Assembly (NCBI RefSeq): GCF_016862095.1
Contig: NZ_BOMH01000019.1
Location: forward strand, 62,001-126,000
Source of the DNA: Actinoplanes cyaneus
GTDB lineage: Bacteria; Actinomycetota; Actinomycetes; Mycobacteriales; Micromonosporaceae
Reading direction: 5' to 3'
Length of the DNA: 64,000 bases
Both the position numbers and the translations under genes were made by a program. The notes beneath the pieces are model-generated. The model was not told the origin of the DNA. It ran no database searches and saw only the letters and a program-made list of their open reading frames with translations. Positions 24,597-32,114 of the stretch are shown here, piece after piece; position 1 is the first letter of the stretch; every line of letters starts with the position of its first letter.

Positions 24597-25358
24597 GTGG
24601 ATTTCATCGCAATGCCCCGCTTGGGTGTCGTCGTGCCGCCGGAGAATCCCACTGCCGAGCCGGAGTTCAACCGGCTCGCCGGATCCGCCGCGCACGTCTA
24701 CGCGGCGCGGTTCCCGGCCACCGCCGCGAACGGGTTGCACGCCACGCTCGAGTCCTGGAACGAGGCGCTGCCGGGGACCCTGGCCCAGTTCGGCGGGATG
24801 CGCCTGGACGCCGCGGTGGTGGCCTGCAGCGCCTCGCACTACCTGCTCTCGCCGCACGGCGATCGGGCGTTCTGCGACCGGCTGAGCCGGCACACCGGAT
24901 TCCCGGTGCAATCCTCGACGCAGGCGATCCTGGCCGCCTGCGAGGCGCTGGACGTCCGACGGCTGACGCTCGTGTCGCCGTACGAGCCGTGGCTGACCGA
25001 GACGTCGCGCACGTTCTGGCGGCAGGCGGGACTCGACGTGGCGGGCGTCGTGCGGGTGCCGGCGGGAGACCGGTTCGACCCGTACCGGGTGACCACCGCG
25101 GACATCCTCGCCCAGGTCGGCCGGCATCGACTGGACGACGACGCGGCGCTGCTGTTCACCGGCACCGGGATGGCGACGCTGCCGGCCATGCGGGCGCTGG
25201 CGGAGCACACCGACCAGGTGCTGCTGAGTTCCAATCTGGCCGCCGCCTGGTGGGCCCTGCGAGTGCTGGGCAAGGAGGCGGATCATCCGCTGCTGCGCCG
25301 GCTGGCGACGCCGTCCGCCGTGGCCGCCGGCTCGTCGCAGCCACGCCCGAACTGGTAG
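24597..25358 (+). CDS. Maleate isomerase / arylmalonate decarboxylase-like protein
   Basis: A 253-residue protein of the Asp/Glu racemase superfamily, nearest to maleate cis-trans isomerases and arylmalonate decarboxylases (RLGVVVPPENPTAEPEF, VACSASHYL, LLFTGTGMATLPAM, LLSSNLAAAWW). The first cysteine of the family is present (VACS); the second-cysteine position reads SSN, as in several decarboxylases and isomerases. It could isomerise or decarboxylate a dicarboxylic acid in the adjacent pathway. GTG start with GGAG 8 nt upstream; an ATG 15 nt downstream is possible. Its last 76 nt overlap the 3' end of the opposing response-regulator gene. Confidence 0.78.
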   Translation: MDFIAMPRLGVVVPPENPTAEPEFNRLAGSAAHVYAARFPATAANGLHATLESWNEALPGTLAQFGGMRLDAAVVACSASHYLLSPHGDRAFCDRLSRHTGFPVQSSTQAILAACEALDVRRLTLVSPYEPWLTETSRTFWRQAGLDVAGVVRVPAGDRFDPYRVTTADILAQVGRHRLDDDAALLFTGTGMATLPAMRALAEHTDQVLLSSNLAAAWWALRVLGKEADHPLLRRLATPSAVAAGSSQPRPNW

Positions 25359-26005
25359 CCCACCCCGCGCACGGTGACGATCCACTGCCCGCATCCGAGC
25401 TTCGCGCGCAGGCTGCTGACGTGCGTGTCGATGGTCCGGCTCGTCGTGGCCCACTGATCGCCCCAGACCGTGGTCATCAGCTCCCGGCGGGACACCACCT
25501 TCCCGGCGTTGGCGGCCAGCGTGTACAGCAGGTCGAACTCCTTCGACGTGACGTCGATGCCCTGATCACGCAGCCGGACATCCCGCGTGACCCGGTCCAG
25601 GCGCAGCGGTGGCAGCGAAATCGTCTCGGGAACGGCCGGCCGGGCCCGGACCCGTCGCATCACGGCCTCGACCCGGGCGACGAACTCGCGCCACCCGCAG
25701 GCGGCGGTGATGCAGTCGTCCGCGCCCGCCTTCAGCGCGAGAATGCGTTCGAGCTCGTCGCCCTGCCCGGCCCAGGCGATGATCGCGGTGCCGCCTTCCG
25801 CGCGAATGGAACGGCAGACCTCGAGCCCGTCGATGTCCGGCAATTCCAGGCCGAGAACAATCAAATCGACGTCCCGGTGGCCGTTCAGGGCCTCCGCCCC
25901 GCTGCCCGCGGTGCGAATGACATAGCGTCTTCTGTTGACGTCCTTGGCGAATGCCGCCGCGGCTGCTGGCTGCGCAACAACGAGCACTTTCGTCGCATCG
26001 GGCAC
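25283..26005 (-). CDS. Atypical OmpR-family response regulator lacking the phospho-acceptor
   Basis: A 240-residue regulator. The N-terminal receiver fold (about 5-118) has lost the phosphorylation pocket. The acidic pair after the first strand is AQ (residues 11-12), the acceptor aspartate is Gly52 in LIVLGLELPDIDG, the conserved Thr/Ser is replaced within IIAWAG, and the conserved Lys is Ala in CITAAC. The C-terminal winged helix (about 130-225) is normal: TSKEFDLLYTLAANAG, SRRELMTTVWG, VRGVGYQFG. Such regulators (JadR1-like) work without a kinase and often sense pathway products. No histidine kinase is adjacent. GTG start with GAGGTGG 7 nt upstream. Probable pathway-specific activator of the neighbouring operon. 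Confidence 0.87.
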   Translation of the reverse strand: MPDATKVLVVAQPAAAAAFAKDVNRRRYVIRTAGSGAEALNGHRDVDLIVLGLELPDIDGLEVCRSIRAEGGTAIIAWAGQGDELERILALKAGADDCITAACGWREFVARVEAVMRRVRARPAVPETISLPPLRLDRVTRDVRLRDQGIDVTSKEFDLLYTLAANAGKVVSRRELMTTVWGDQWATTSRTIDTHVSSLRAKLGCGQWIVTVRGVGYQFGRGCDEPAATADGVASRRSSG

Positions 26006-26088
26006 AACGGTTCCACCTCGAGATTGACGTGAGAAACGGCGATTCAGGTGCGGGAGTGTCAAGGCGTTCGTGAACTTCAGAACACGCC

Positions 26089-27156
26089 TCAATCCGCCAA
26101 TCGCTGGAAGGCATGTGCCGCCGCGGCCATCGTCATGTGGTGATGCCACCCGGGAAACGACCTCCCCCGGAAGTCGTCGACGCCGAGCTGCCGGCTCATC
26201 CTGGCCGCGGCGTCGCGGAAGCACTCGTCCGCGCCGGCCAGCACGCGCCCGGCGTGCCGCGGCCCGAGATTGGTCAGGGCACACCGCGCGGATCCCCGGC
26301 CGTCCGGCGCCCCCGGCCACCACATCGCCTGGTACCGCCGGGGTTCGACCGGCAGCGAACCGCGTGCGCTCAGGAATACCGGCACCGAGCGGGCACGCTC
26401 GCGGTTGAGCAGGGCGCCCACGCTCATCGCGCCGGCGGGGCCCTTCACGGCGTACACCTGCTGCTCGGGACTCGTCTCGCAGACCACGTCGACGCGGCGG
26501 CGGGACAGCGCCCCCAGCACGCCGGTGACGTCGGCCGGCGCCAGCGGCAAGGTGAGGATCCACGGCAGCGCGGGCAGGCGGCCCCGGGAGACCTCACCGA
26601 CGAACTCCATCAGGTGCGCCCAGCGCGGCCGGGCCGTCACGTCGCGGGGGATCCGGGCCCGCAACCGGCGCTGCCGATCCTCGGCCCAGGCGTCACGCAA
26701 CAGCAGCCGCCAGCTCACCGGGAAGCTGCCCGCCTCGGTGCAGAGGAACAGGCCGAGAACGCTCTGCCCCCGCACCTTGCGCCCGGAGGCGCCGTCCACC
26801 GTGGTGTGCACGCCGACCGTACTGTGGCCCCGCCTCGGGATGAACAGTTCGGTGACCGCCCAGGCGGACGGCGTCGTACGGGAGCAGATGTGCCGGGCGA
26901 GCGCCTGCCGCACCGGCTCCCAGGCCCAGGTGCTCGCGTTGACGAACTGGTGCAGTCGATGAGCGGTGGCGGCGGGAAGCGACTGGGCGGCGGCGAGTTG
27001 CCCGGGACTGGCCCGGTGCGGGGCGCTCAGCAGTCCACGAAGGTAGGTCCGGGCCCAGTGGCGCTGGTCCGCCCGGGGCAACGGCCGGAACACCTCCTCG
27101 ACGAACGACTGGCCGCTTGCGGCATCGATCGTCGCGCTGCGCATCGAGGCAGCCAT
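26089..27156 (-). CDS. IS701-transposase-derived protein, catalytic residues lost
   Basis: A 355-residue protein that aligns with IS701-family transposases over its whole length: RTYLRGLLSAPHR near residue 37, GVHTTVDGASGRKVRGQSVLG, and the typical end GWHHHMTMAAAAHAF. Where functional enzymes have VVDETGF, this has AVTELFIP (Asp to Thr), and the second aspartate motif (VVADxGYG) reads WILTLPLA. Catalysis is therefore unlikely. No terminal inverted repeats or target duplications flank it. Similar domesticated proteins occur in actinobacterial biosynthetic clusters, where a regulatory role is suspected. It lies 83 nt upstream of the response-regulator gene on the same strand and may be co-transcribed. 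Start: ATG at 27156. Confidence 0.8.
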   Translation of the reverse strand: MAASMRSATIDAASGQSFVEEVFRPLPRADQRHWARTYLRGLLSAPHRASPGQLAAAQSLPAATAHRLHQFVNASTWAWEPVRQALARHICSRTTPSAWAVTELFIPRRGHSTVGVHTTVDGASGRKVRGQSVLGLFLCTEAGSFPVSWRLLLRDAWAEDRQRRLRARIPRDVTARPRWAHLMEFVGEVSRGRLPALPWILTLPLAPADVTGVLGALSRRRVDVVCETSPEQQVYAVKGPAGAMSVGALLNRERARSVPVFLSARGSLPVEPRRYQAMWWPGAPDGRGSARCALTNLGPRHAGRVLAGADECFRDAAARMSRQLGVDDFRGRSFPGWHHHMTMAAAAHAFQRLAD

Positions 27157-27366
27157 CAACCCACATCCTCACCGTGTGCGACTTTCGGAGTACCCAAAGT
27201 GTCCGAAAGAAAAATACCTTCGCGAAGGTCAGATTCACGGGCCCGGCGGCACGGTTTGAGAAGTCGGGCTCTCACCAGGTCGAACGGCCGCCATCCGGGC
27301 CTGGCGTCACCGCAGGTCGCTGGCGATCAAGCCCGTGAACAGCACAGGAAGGGGGAGCGGGAAATG
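27157..27366. promoter_or_regulatory. Control region of the IS701-like gene with two inverted repeats
   Basis: CTTTCGGA (27182-27189) and TCCGAAAG (27202-27209) are perfect arms with a 12-nt spacer; CCTTCGCGAAGG (27217-27228) is a perfect palindrome. Both lie 25-75 bp upstream of the IS701-like start. This is the most AT-rich part of the neighbourhood. Binding proteins are unknown. Confidence 0.45.
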
Positions 27367-27798
27367 TCAACGAGAGGTGATGGTCTCGTGAACGGCGGGC
27401 ACCGGGACCGGCGGCGGCAGCGCACCCGGCGCGCGACGGGTGTGTGCGCTGACCTCCGCCAGGTACTCCGCGACGGCGTTGCGGTTGCGCACCAGGGCGT
27501 CGATGCGCCGGTTCATCCGGTCCAGCTCCTGGCCGAGCGTGTCGATGATCTCCGGGGTCGCATCGGAGAACACGATGACGCGCGGCTTGTCGAGGCACGG
27601 CAGGATCTGCTTGATCACGCGGGTCGGCAGACCGGCGTCGAGCAGCCCGCGGATCTGCAGCACGCGGTCGGCGAGCCTCTCGTCGTAGGAACGGTAGCCG
27701 TTCGCGCACCGCTGCGAGACGATGAGACCCTGCTCCTCGTAGTACCGCAACAGCCTGCGCGATGTACCGGTTCGAGCGGAAAGCTCACCGATTCGCAT
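27367..27798 (-). CDS. MerR family transcriptional regulator of the adjacent exporter
   Basis: A 143-residue compact MerR regulator: MRIGELSARTGTSRRLLRYYEEQGL (helix-turn-helix and wing, residues 1-70), a long dimer helix (about 75-118) and a short Pro-rich tail. No ligand-binding domain or metal cysteines. Divergent from the MFS gene with 65 bp between the starts, where TCACA-CCTA-TGTGA (27831-27844) could be its operator. Probably controls the exporter and itself in response to an inducer. Confidence 0.87.
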   Translation of the reverse strand: MRIGELSARTGTSRRLLRYYEEQGLIVSQRCANGYRSYDERLADRVLQIRGLLDAGLPTRVIKQILPCLDKPRVIVFSDATPEIIDTLGQELDRMNRRIDALVRNRNAVAEYLAEVSAHTRRAPGALPPPVPVPAVHETITSR

Positions 27799-27823
27799 GT
27801 GATCCACCTCACCTGAGCGCGGA

Positions 27824-27844
27824 TTGACCTTCACACCTATGTGA
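27824..27844 (+). promoter_or_regulatory. Candidate MerR operator and -35 for the MFS gene
   Basis: TTGACC (27824-27829) is followed by the small palindrome TCACA-CCTA-TGTGA (27831-27844). The layout resembles MerR-activated promoters, but the -10 box is not clear. Confidence 0.4.
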
Positions 27845-27863
27845 GCGTTTGAGCATACCGGGC

Positions 27864-29081
27864 ATGGCAACGGAAAGCACCAGAGCGACCCCGCAGTCGC
27901 CGGCACCGGAACGATCCGCGAAGCTGCCGATGTCCGCGCTGCTCGCACTGACCACCGCGGTGTTCATCACCAGTCTCACCGAGACGCTGCCCGCCGGCGT
28001 CCTGCCCGCGATGAGCGGCAGTCTGCACGTCAGCGAGTCGGCCACCGGCCAGGCCGTGACCATCTACGCCCTCGGCACCGCTCTGACGGCCATCCCGCTG
28101 ACCGCCGCGACCGCCGGCTGGCAGCGCAAACGCCTGCTGCTCACCGCGATGGCCGCGTTCGCCGTCGCCAACACGATCACCGCCGTGTCCTCGCACTACG
28201 CGTTGACCATGGTGGCCCGGTTCCTGGCCGGCGTGGCGGCCGGGCTCGCCTGGGCCCTGCTCGCCGGCTACGCCCGCCGGCTGGCACCGCCGCACCTGCA
28301 GGGCAAGGCGATCGCCGTCGCCATGGCCGGCATACCCGTCGCGCTCTCCCTCGGTGTCCCGGCGGGCGCCTTCGTCGGCGAGACGCTGGGCTGGCGCGCG
28401 GCGTTCCTCGCGATGACCGCGCTGACGCTGGTGCTGCTGGCCTGGATCACCGCCGCCGTCCCCGACTTCGCCGGGCAGCGCGCCGGCGCCCGGGCACCCA
28501 TGCTGCGCGCGCTCACCGTTCCCGGGGTCGTACCGGTGCTGGTGGTCACGCTCGTCTTCGTGCTCGCGCACACGGTCCTGTACGCCTACGTCTCCACGTT
28601 CCTGCAGCACGTCGGCATGGCCGACGCCACCGACGCGGTGCTGCTGACGTTCGGCGTCGTCTCGCTGGTGAGCATCTGGTTCACCGGCGCCCACATCGAC
28701 CGCCGGCTGCGCACGCTGACCATCGCCAGCGTGCTGCTGGTCGCGGTCGCCGCGGCGATCCTCGCGACCATGGCCGGAAGCCACGCTCTCGTCTACGTGG
28801 CGGCCGCGCTCTGGGGCCTCGGCTGGGGCGGTGTGCCCACCCTGCTGCAGACCGCTGCCGCCGACGCGGGCGGCGAGGCCGCGGATTCCGCGCAGGCCAT
28901 GCTGGTGACGCTCTGGAACGTCGCCATGGCCGGGGGCGGGATCATCGGCGGTGTGCTGCTCGAGACCCTCGGCGCGGGCTCGTTCCCGGTCAGCGTGCTG
29001 CTGCTGCTCGCGCCGGTTCTGGTGGTCGTCGTGGTCGCCCGCCGGCACGGCTTCCCGGCTGTCCGGCCGCCGGCTGCCTGA
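27864..29081 (+). CDS. MFS transporter (DHA1-type drug/metabolite efflux)
   Basis: A 405-residue protein with 12 predicted membrane segments, of the major-facilitator DHA1 group (chloramphenicol/arabinose efflux type). Motif-A-like loop GWQRKRLLL follows the second segment, and PDFAG opens the central cytoplasmic loop. It is a proton-driven exporter, by position a candidate self-resistance or export pump for the product of the carrier-protein operon. The ATG at 27864 has no Shine-Dalgarno sequence, so the mRNA may be leaderless. Divergent from the MerR gene. The ligand is inferred only from context. Confidence 0.87.
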   Translation: MATESTRATPQSPAPERSAKLPMSALLALTTAVFITSLTETLPAGVLPAMSGSLHVSESATGQAVTIYALGTALTAIPLTAATAGWQRKRLLLTAMAAFAVANTITAVSSHYALTMVARFLAGVAAGLAWALLAGYARRLAPPHLQGKAIAVAMAGIPVALSLGVPAGAFVGETLGWRAAFLAMTALTLVLLAWITAAVPDFAGQRAGARAPMLRALTVPGVVPVLVVTLVFVLAHTVLYAYVSTFLQHVGMADATDAVLLTFGVVSLVSIWFTGAHIDRRLRTLTIASVLLVAVAAAILATMAGSHALVYVAAALWGLGWGGVPTLLQTAAADAGGEAADSAQAMLVTLWNVAMAGGGIIGGVLLETLGAGSFPVSVLLLLAPVLVVVVVARRHGFPAVRPPAA

Positions 29082-29161
29082 CCTCGGCGGGCGGCGGCGC
29101 AGCTCAGGCGGGCGGCAGCTCACCTCAAGCGGGCGGCGGCGCAGCTCGGGCCGGCGGCGGC
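29082..29161. repeat. Four degenerate ~20-bp GC-rich repeats in a convergent spacer
   Basis: The unit AGGCGGGCGGCGGCGCAGCTC recurs about four times with substitutions between the ends of the MFS and TetR genes. No T-run or classic terminator hairpin is visible. Confidence 0.5.
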
Positions 29162-29830
29162 TCAGCTCAGACGGGCGGCCATGCGCTCGGCGTGCGGCAT
29201 CGCCTCCGGGAGCAGCGCGCGGATCACCTCCAGCATGCGGTCGGCGAGGTCGGCCCGGTCCGCGAGCACCCACGAGATGTGCTGCACGCCGAAGACCGCG
29301 GCGACCAGCACCCTGCCGAACGCCTCGGGTGGCGGCCGGCCGGGCAGGTCCCCGCGGTCGGCCGCCCGGCTCAGCGCGCTCACCACGACCTCGGTGACGT
29401 CCTGGTAAGGCGTCGGCAGGGGCACGCCGATCAGGGCATTCTCGATCTGCAGCCGGGCACCGGCCTGAACGAGCTTGTCGCGCCGGAACGCGGCGCACAG
29501 TCGCAGCAGGAAGCCGACGAGCTCGGCGAGCGGGCCCTCGCCCTCGTCCGCCTCGGCCACCAGCTCCTGCAGGCGCCGGTAGAACGTCTCCACTACCGCC
29601 ACGGCCAGCGCCTCCTTGTTGGCGTAGTGGAAGTAGACCGCGCCCTTGGTCACGCCGGCCAACTGCGCGACGTCCAGCATGGTCACCTGGGGGAAGCCCT
29701 TGTCCGCGAAGGCGACGGCGGCCGACTGGAGGATCTGCGCCCGGGTGTGCGCGGCCCGTTGCTGTTTCGGGCTGCCGATCGCCGCGCGAGGCCGCGGCGC
29801 CGCCATGCGACCGGTGCCGGACGGCTCCAT
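29162..29830 (-). CDS. TetR family gamma-butyrolactone receptor-like repressor
   Basis: A 222-residue TetR regulator of the ScbR/ArpA type. The helix-turn-helix spans about 28-75 (RAQILQSAAVAFADKGFPQVTMLDVAQLAGVTKGAVYFHYANKEAL region), followed by a receptor-like ligand domain. Receptor identity is supported by the divergent afsA-type gene 141 bp away, the classic receptor/synthase arrangement. It would repress afsA and cluster regulators until the butyrolactone binds. The start at MEPSGTG is the first ATG; a start 8 codons later is possible. Confidence 0.8.
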   Translation of the reverse strand: MEPSGTGRMAAPRPRAAIGSPKQQRAAHTRAQILQSAAVAFADKGFPQVTMLDVAQLAGVTKGAVYFHYANKEALAVAVVETFYRRLQELVAEADEGEGPLAELVGFLLRLCAAFRRDKLVQAGARLQIENALIGVPLPTPYQDVTEVVVSALSRAADRGDLPGRPPPEAFGRVLVAAVFGVQHISWVLADRADLADRMLEVIRALLPEAMPHAERMAARLS

Positions 29831-29971
29831 CGCACCCCCTCGAATGTCGACGTGAATCGCTACATGTGTGAACCGCGCACACCGTAGCTAACGCCCGCGC
29901 GAGGACGTTAGTTTCGAGACGGCGTCAGCCACGGCCATGTCGATACTGCGCCCCGACAGGAGTTCCAGTAC
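29831..29971. promoter_or_regulatory. Receptor/synthase divergent promoter region with two inverted repeats
   Basis: GTGTG-AACCGCG-CACAC (29866-29882, flanked by imperfect CTAC/GTAG arms) and CTAACG-N12-CGTTAG (29888-29911) lie between the TetR and afsA starts. They are candidate autoregulatory elements for the receptor; neither is a strong match to a published consensus that I can verify. Confidence 0.45.
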
Positions 29972-30931
29972 ATGCCCGAGCCGATCCGCCTCCTGACAGC
30001 CGACGGCGCACGCTCGTCCGGACTCTCCTTCGACCAGCCGGTTCCCCGGCAGCTGGTCCACCGTGCCGCCATCGCCGAGGTGTTCGTCACCGACGCGGTC
30101 GTCCAGGGCGACGACCATTACCTCGTCGGCGCCCAGTGGCCCCGCGACCATGCGTTCTACCACCCCACCGCGGGCGGCGGCACCGATCCGGTGCTGTTCG
30201 CCGAGACGATCAGGCAGGCCATGGTCTATCTCGCGCACCGGCATCAGGGCGTGCCCCTGGGCAGCCGTTTCACCGGCCGCGACATCGCGTGGGAGCTGAC
30301 CGACACGGGGCCGTTGCTGGTGCGGGACGAGCCCACGGCGGCCCTGCTGGACGCGCGCTGGACCTGGCTCGACCGGCGCCGCCGCCGGCTCCGGGTGGAC
30401 GTGGTGCTCTCGGTCGACGGCCACGTCTGCGGACGTGGGCACATCAGCGCCGCGGTGCTCGGGGAGCGCCAGTACCGGATCCTGCGCCGGCGCACCGACT
30501 TCGCGCCGGCCGGCCCGCCCGTCCCGCCCGTGCGGCGGGAGCCCGCGGCGCACGTCGGCCGGCTGCGCGCCAAGGACGTCGTCGTCGGCCGGGACCCGGC
30601 CGGCGACGGGTGGCGGCTGCTGCTCGACCAGAGCCACCCCTCGCTGTTCGATCATCCGGTGGACCACGTCCCGCTCATGGGCCTCATGGAAGCGGTACGC
30701 CAGATCGGTCACTTCGTGGCCCACGCCGGACCGGCGGACGACCGGGCGTGGTCGCTCACCGCCTTCGACGCGACGTTCACCACCTTCATCGAGCTGGACC
30801 AGCCGACGGCACTGGTCGTGCGGTCCCCGCACGGCAACACCGGTTCGCCCCACCGGATCCCGCTCACCGTCGACGTCGAGCAGGCCCGGGCGACGGTGGC
30901 CACCACGCGCTCGGTGTGGTCGGCTGCCTGA
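29972..30931 (+). CDS. afsA: AfsA-type gamma-butyrolactone synthase
   Basis: A 319-residue protein with two AfsA (A-factor biosynthesis hotdog) repeats, about 25-165 and 195-310. Conserved features include VHRAAIAEVFVTD, RDHAFYHP, and in the second repeat the FDHPVDHVPLMGLMEAVRQ stretch. AfsA condenses a beta-ketoacyl-ACP with dihydroxyacetone phosphate to start butyrolactone signal synthesis. An AGGAG sequence precedes the ATG by about 7 nt. It is divergent from the TetR receptor and followed by flavin-oxidoreductase and phosphatase genes likely to finish the signal. Confidence 0.9.
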   Translation: MPEPIRLLTADGARSSGLSFDQPVPRQLVHRAAIAEVFVTDAVVQGDDHYLVGAQWPRDHAFYHPTAGGGTDPVLFAETIRQAMVYLAHRHQGVPLGSRFTGRDIAWELTDTGPLLVRDEPTAALLDARWTWLDRRRRRLRVDVVLSVDGHVCGRGHISAAVLGERQYRILRRRTDFAPAGPPVPPVRREPAAHVGRLRAKDVVVGRDPAGDGWRLLLDQSHPSLFDHPVDHVPLMGLMEAVRQIGHFVAHAGPADDRAWSLTAFDATFTTFIELDQPTALVVRSPHGNTGSPHRIPLTVDVEQARATVATTRSVWSAA

Positions 30932-30971
30932 GCCGGCCGTCGTCGTCCGTCATCCGACCGTGGAGGAGCCC

Positions 30972-32114
30972 ATGCGCACCGGCCGAGCCTCTTTACGCAC
31001 TCGCACGGTGATCGCGCAACCACCTCCGGTCACCGGCGCGGTTCTGACCGCCACCGCGCTGGCGGCCTCGCGGGCGGCCGACACCGACCGGCGGCGACGA
31101 CTGGCCGCCGAGGTGGTGGACGCCGTGACCGCGGCCGGCCTCGTGCGGCACTTCGTGCCCCGCCGGTGGGGCGGCCGGGAGGGGTCGTGCGCGGCTCTGT
31201 TCACCGCCGTCACCGAGCTGGCGACCGGCTGCGCCGCCACGGCCTGGTGCACGTCGCTGTGGGCGACGCACGGCCGGTACGCCTCCTACCTGCCGGAGCG
31301 GGGGCGGGCCGACGTGTGGGCGGCCGGCCCGGACGTGCGCCTCGCGGCGGGACTGCGACCGCGGGACGGCGGCTGCCGGCGTACGGCGGGCGGCTGGACG
31401 GTGCACGGCGGCTGGGACCACGTCAGCGGCGTCGAGTGGTCCGAATGGGTGCTGCTCGGCGCGCCCGAGCCGGAGGATGCCGCGACGGTCCGCGTGTTCG
31501 CCGTGCCGCGTGCCGCCGTCCGCGTCGCCGACGACTGGGACAGCCTCGGACTGCGAGGGACCGGCAGCCACGGCGTGTCCCTCGAGGAGACGTTCGTGCC
31601 GGAGCACCGCAGCGTGCCGCTGTCCGCGATCCTGCGGGGCGACGGCGAGCCGGGCGCGGCCCGCTGCCATCGGGTTCCGGCCCACCTGCCCGGGAGTGTG
31701 CTGCTCGCGGCGCCGGCGCTGGGCGCGGCACGCCACGCGTTGTCCTGCTGGCGGCGCCAGGCCGGCCGGTCCGCCGGCGAGCAGCCCGCCGCCGCGATGG
31801 TCCTGGCGTCGTCGGCGGCCGAGATCGAGGCGGCCGCCATGCTGCTCGCCCGCGCGGCCCGCCGCGCCGACCGTGGCCCCGCCGGCGAGCTCGCCACCGC
31901 CGGCAACCGCCGGGACGCCGCGGCCGCCGTCCGGCTTCTGCTGGCGGTGGCCGACCGCCTGCTCGACGCGGGCGGCATGGCGTCGGTGGCCGCACCGCAC
32001 CCGCTGCACCGCGCCTGGCGTGACATCCGTACGGTGGCCGGGCACGCGGCACTGCACCCGGCGGCCGCCGCGCAGGCGTACGCCGCCGCGCTGGGCGACG
32101 CGCAGCCGTGGTGA
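30972..32114 (+). CDS. Acyl-CoA dehydrogenase-fold flavin oxidoreductase
   Basis: A 380-residue flavoprotein with acyl-CoA dehydrogenase architecture: an N-terminal helical domain (VDAVTAAGLVRHFVPRRWGG), a middle beta domain (GGWDHVSGVEWSEWVLLG, WDSLGLRGTGSHGVSLE) and a C-terminal helical bundle. It lacks obvious acyl-CoA-specific signatures and resembles the group D monooxygenase/oxidase branch. GGAGG lies 5 nt before the ATG. It follows afsA by 40 nt and overlaps the HAD gene by 4 nt, so a redox step on the butyrolactone or butenolide precursor is likely (inference). Confidence 0.78.
   Translation: MRTGRASLRTRTVIAQPPPVTGAVLTATALAASRAADTDRRRRLAAEVVDAVTAAGLVRHFVPRRWGGREGSCAALFTAVTELATGCAATAWCTSLWATHGRYASYLPERGRADVWAAGPDVRLAAGLRPRDGGCRRTAGGWTVHGGWDHVSGVEWSEWVLLGAPEPEDAATVRVFAVPRAAVRVADDWDSLGLRGTGSHGVSLEETFVPEHRSVPLSAILRGDGEPGAARCHRVPAHLPGSVLLAAPALGAARHALSCWRRQAGRSAGEQPAAAMVLASSAAEIEAAAMLLARAARRADRGPAGELATAGNRRDAAAAVRLLLAVADRLLDAGGMASVAAPHPLHRAWRDIRTVAGHAALHPAAAAQAYAAALGDAQPW

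Noticed and set aside
26089..27156. Active insertion sequence of the IS701 family
   Set aside because: Catalytic aspartates are replaced and no terminal inverted repeats or target-site duplications are visible; annotated as a derived protein.
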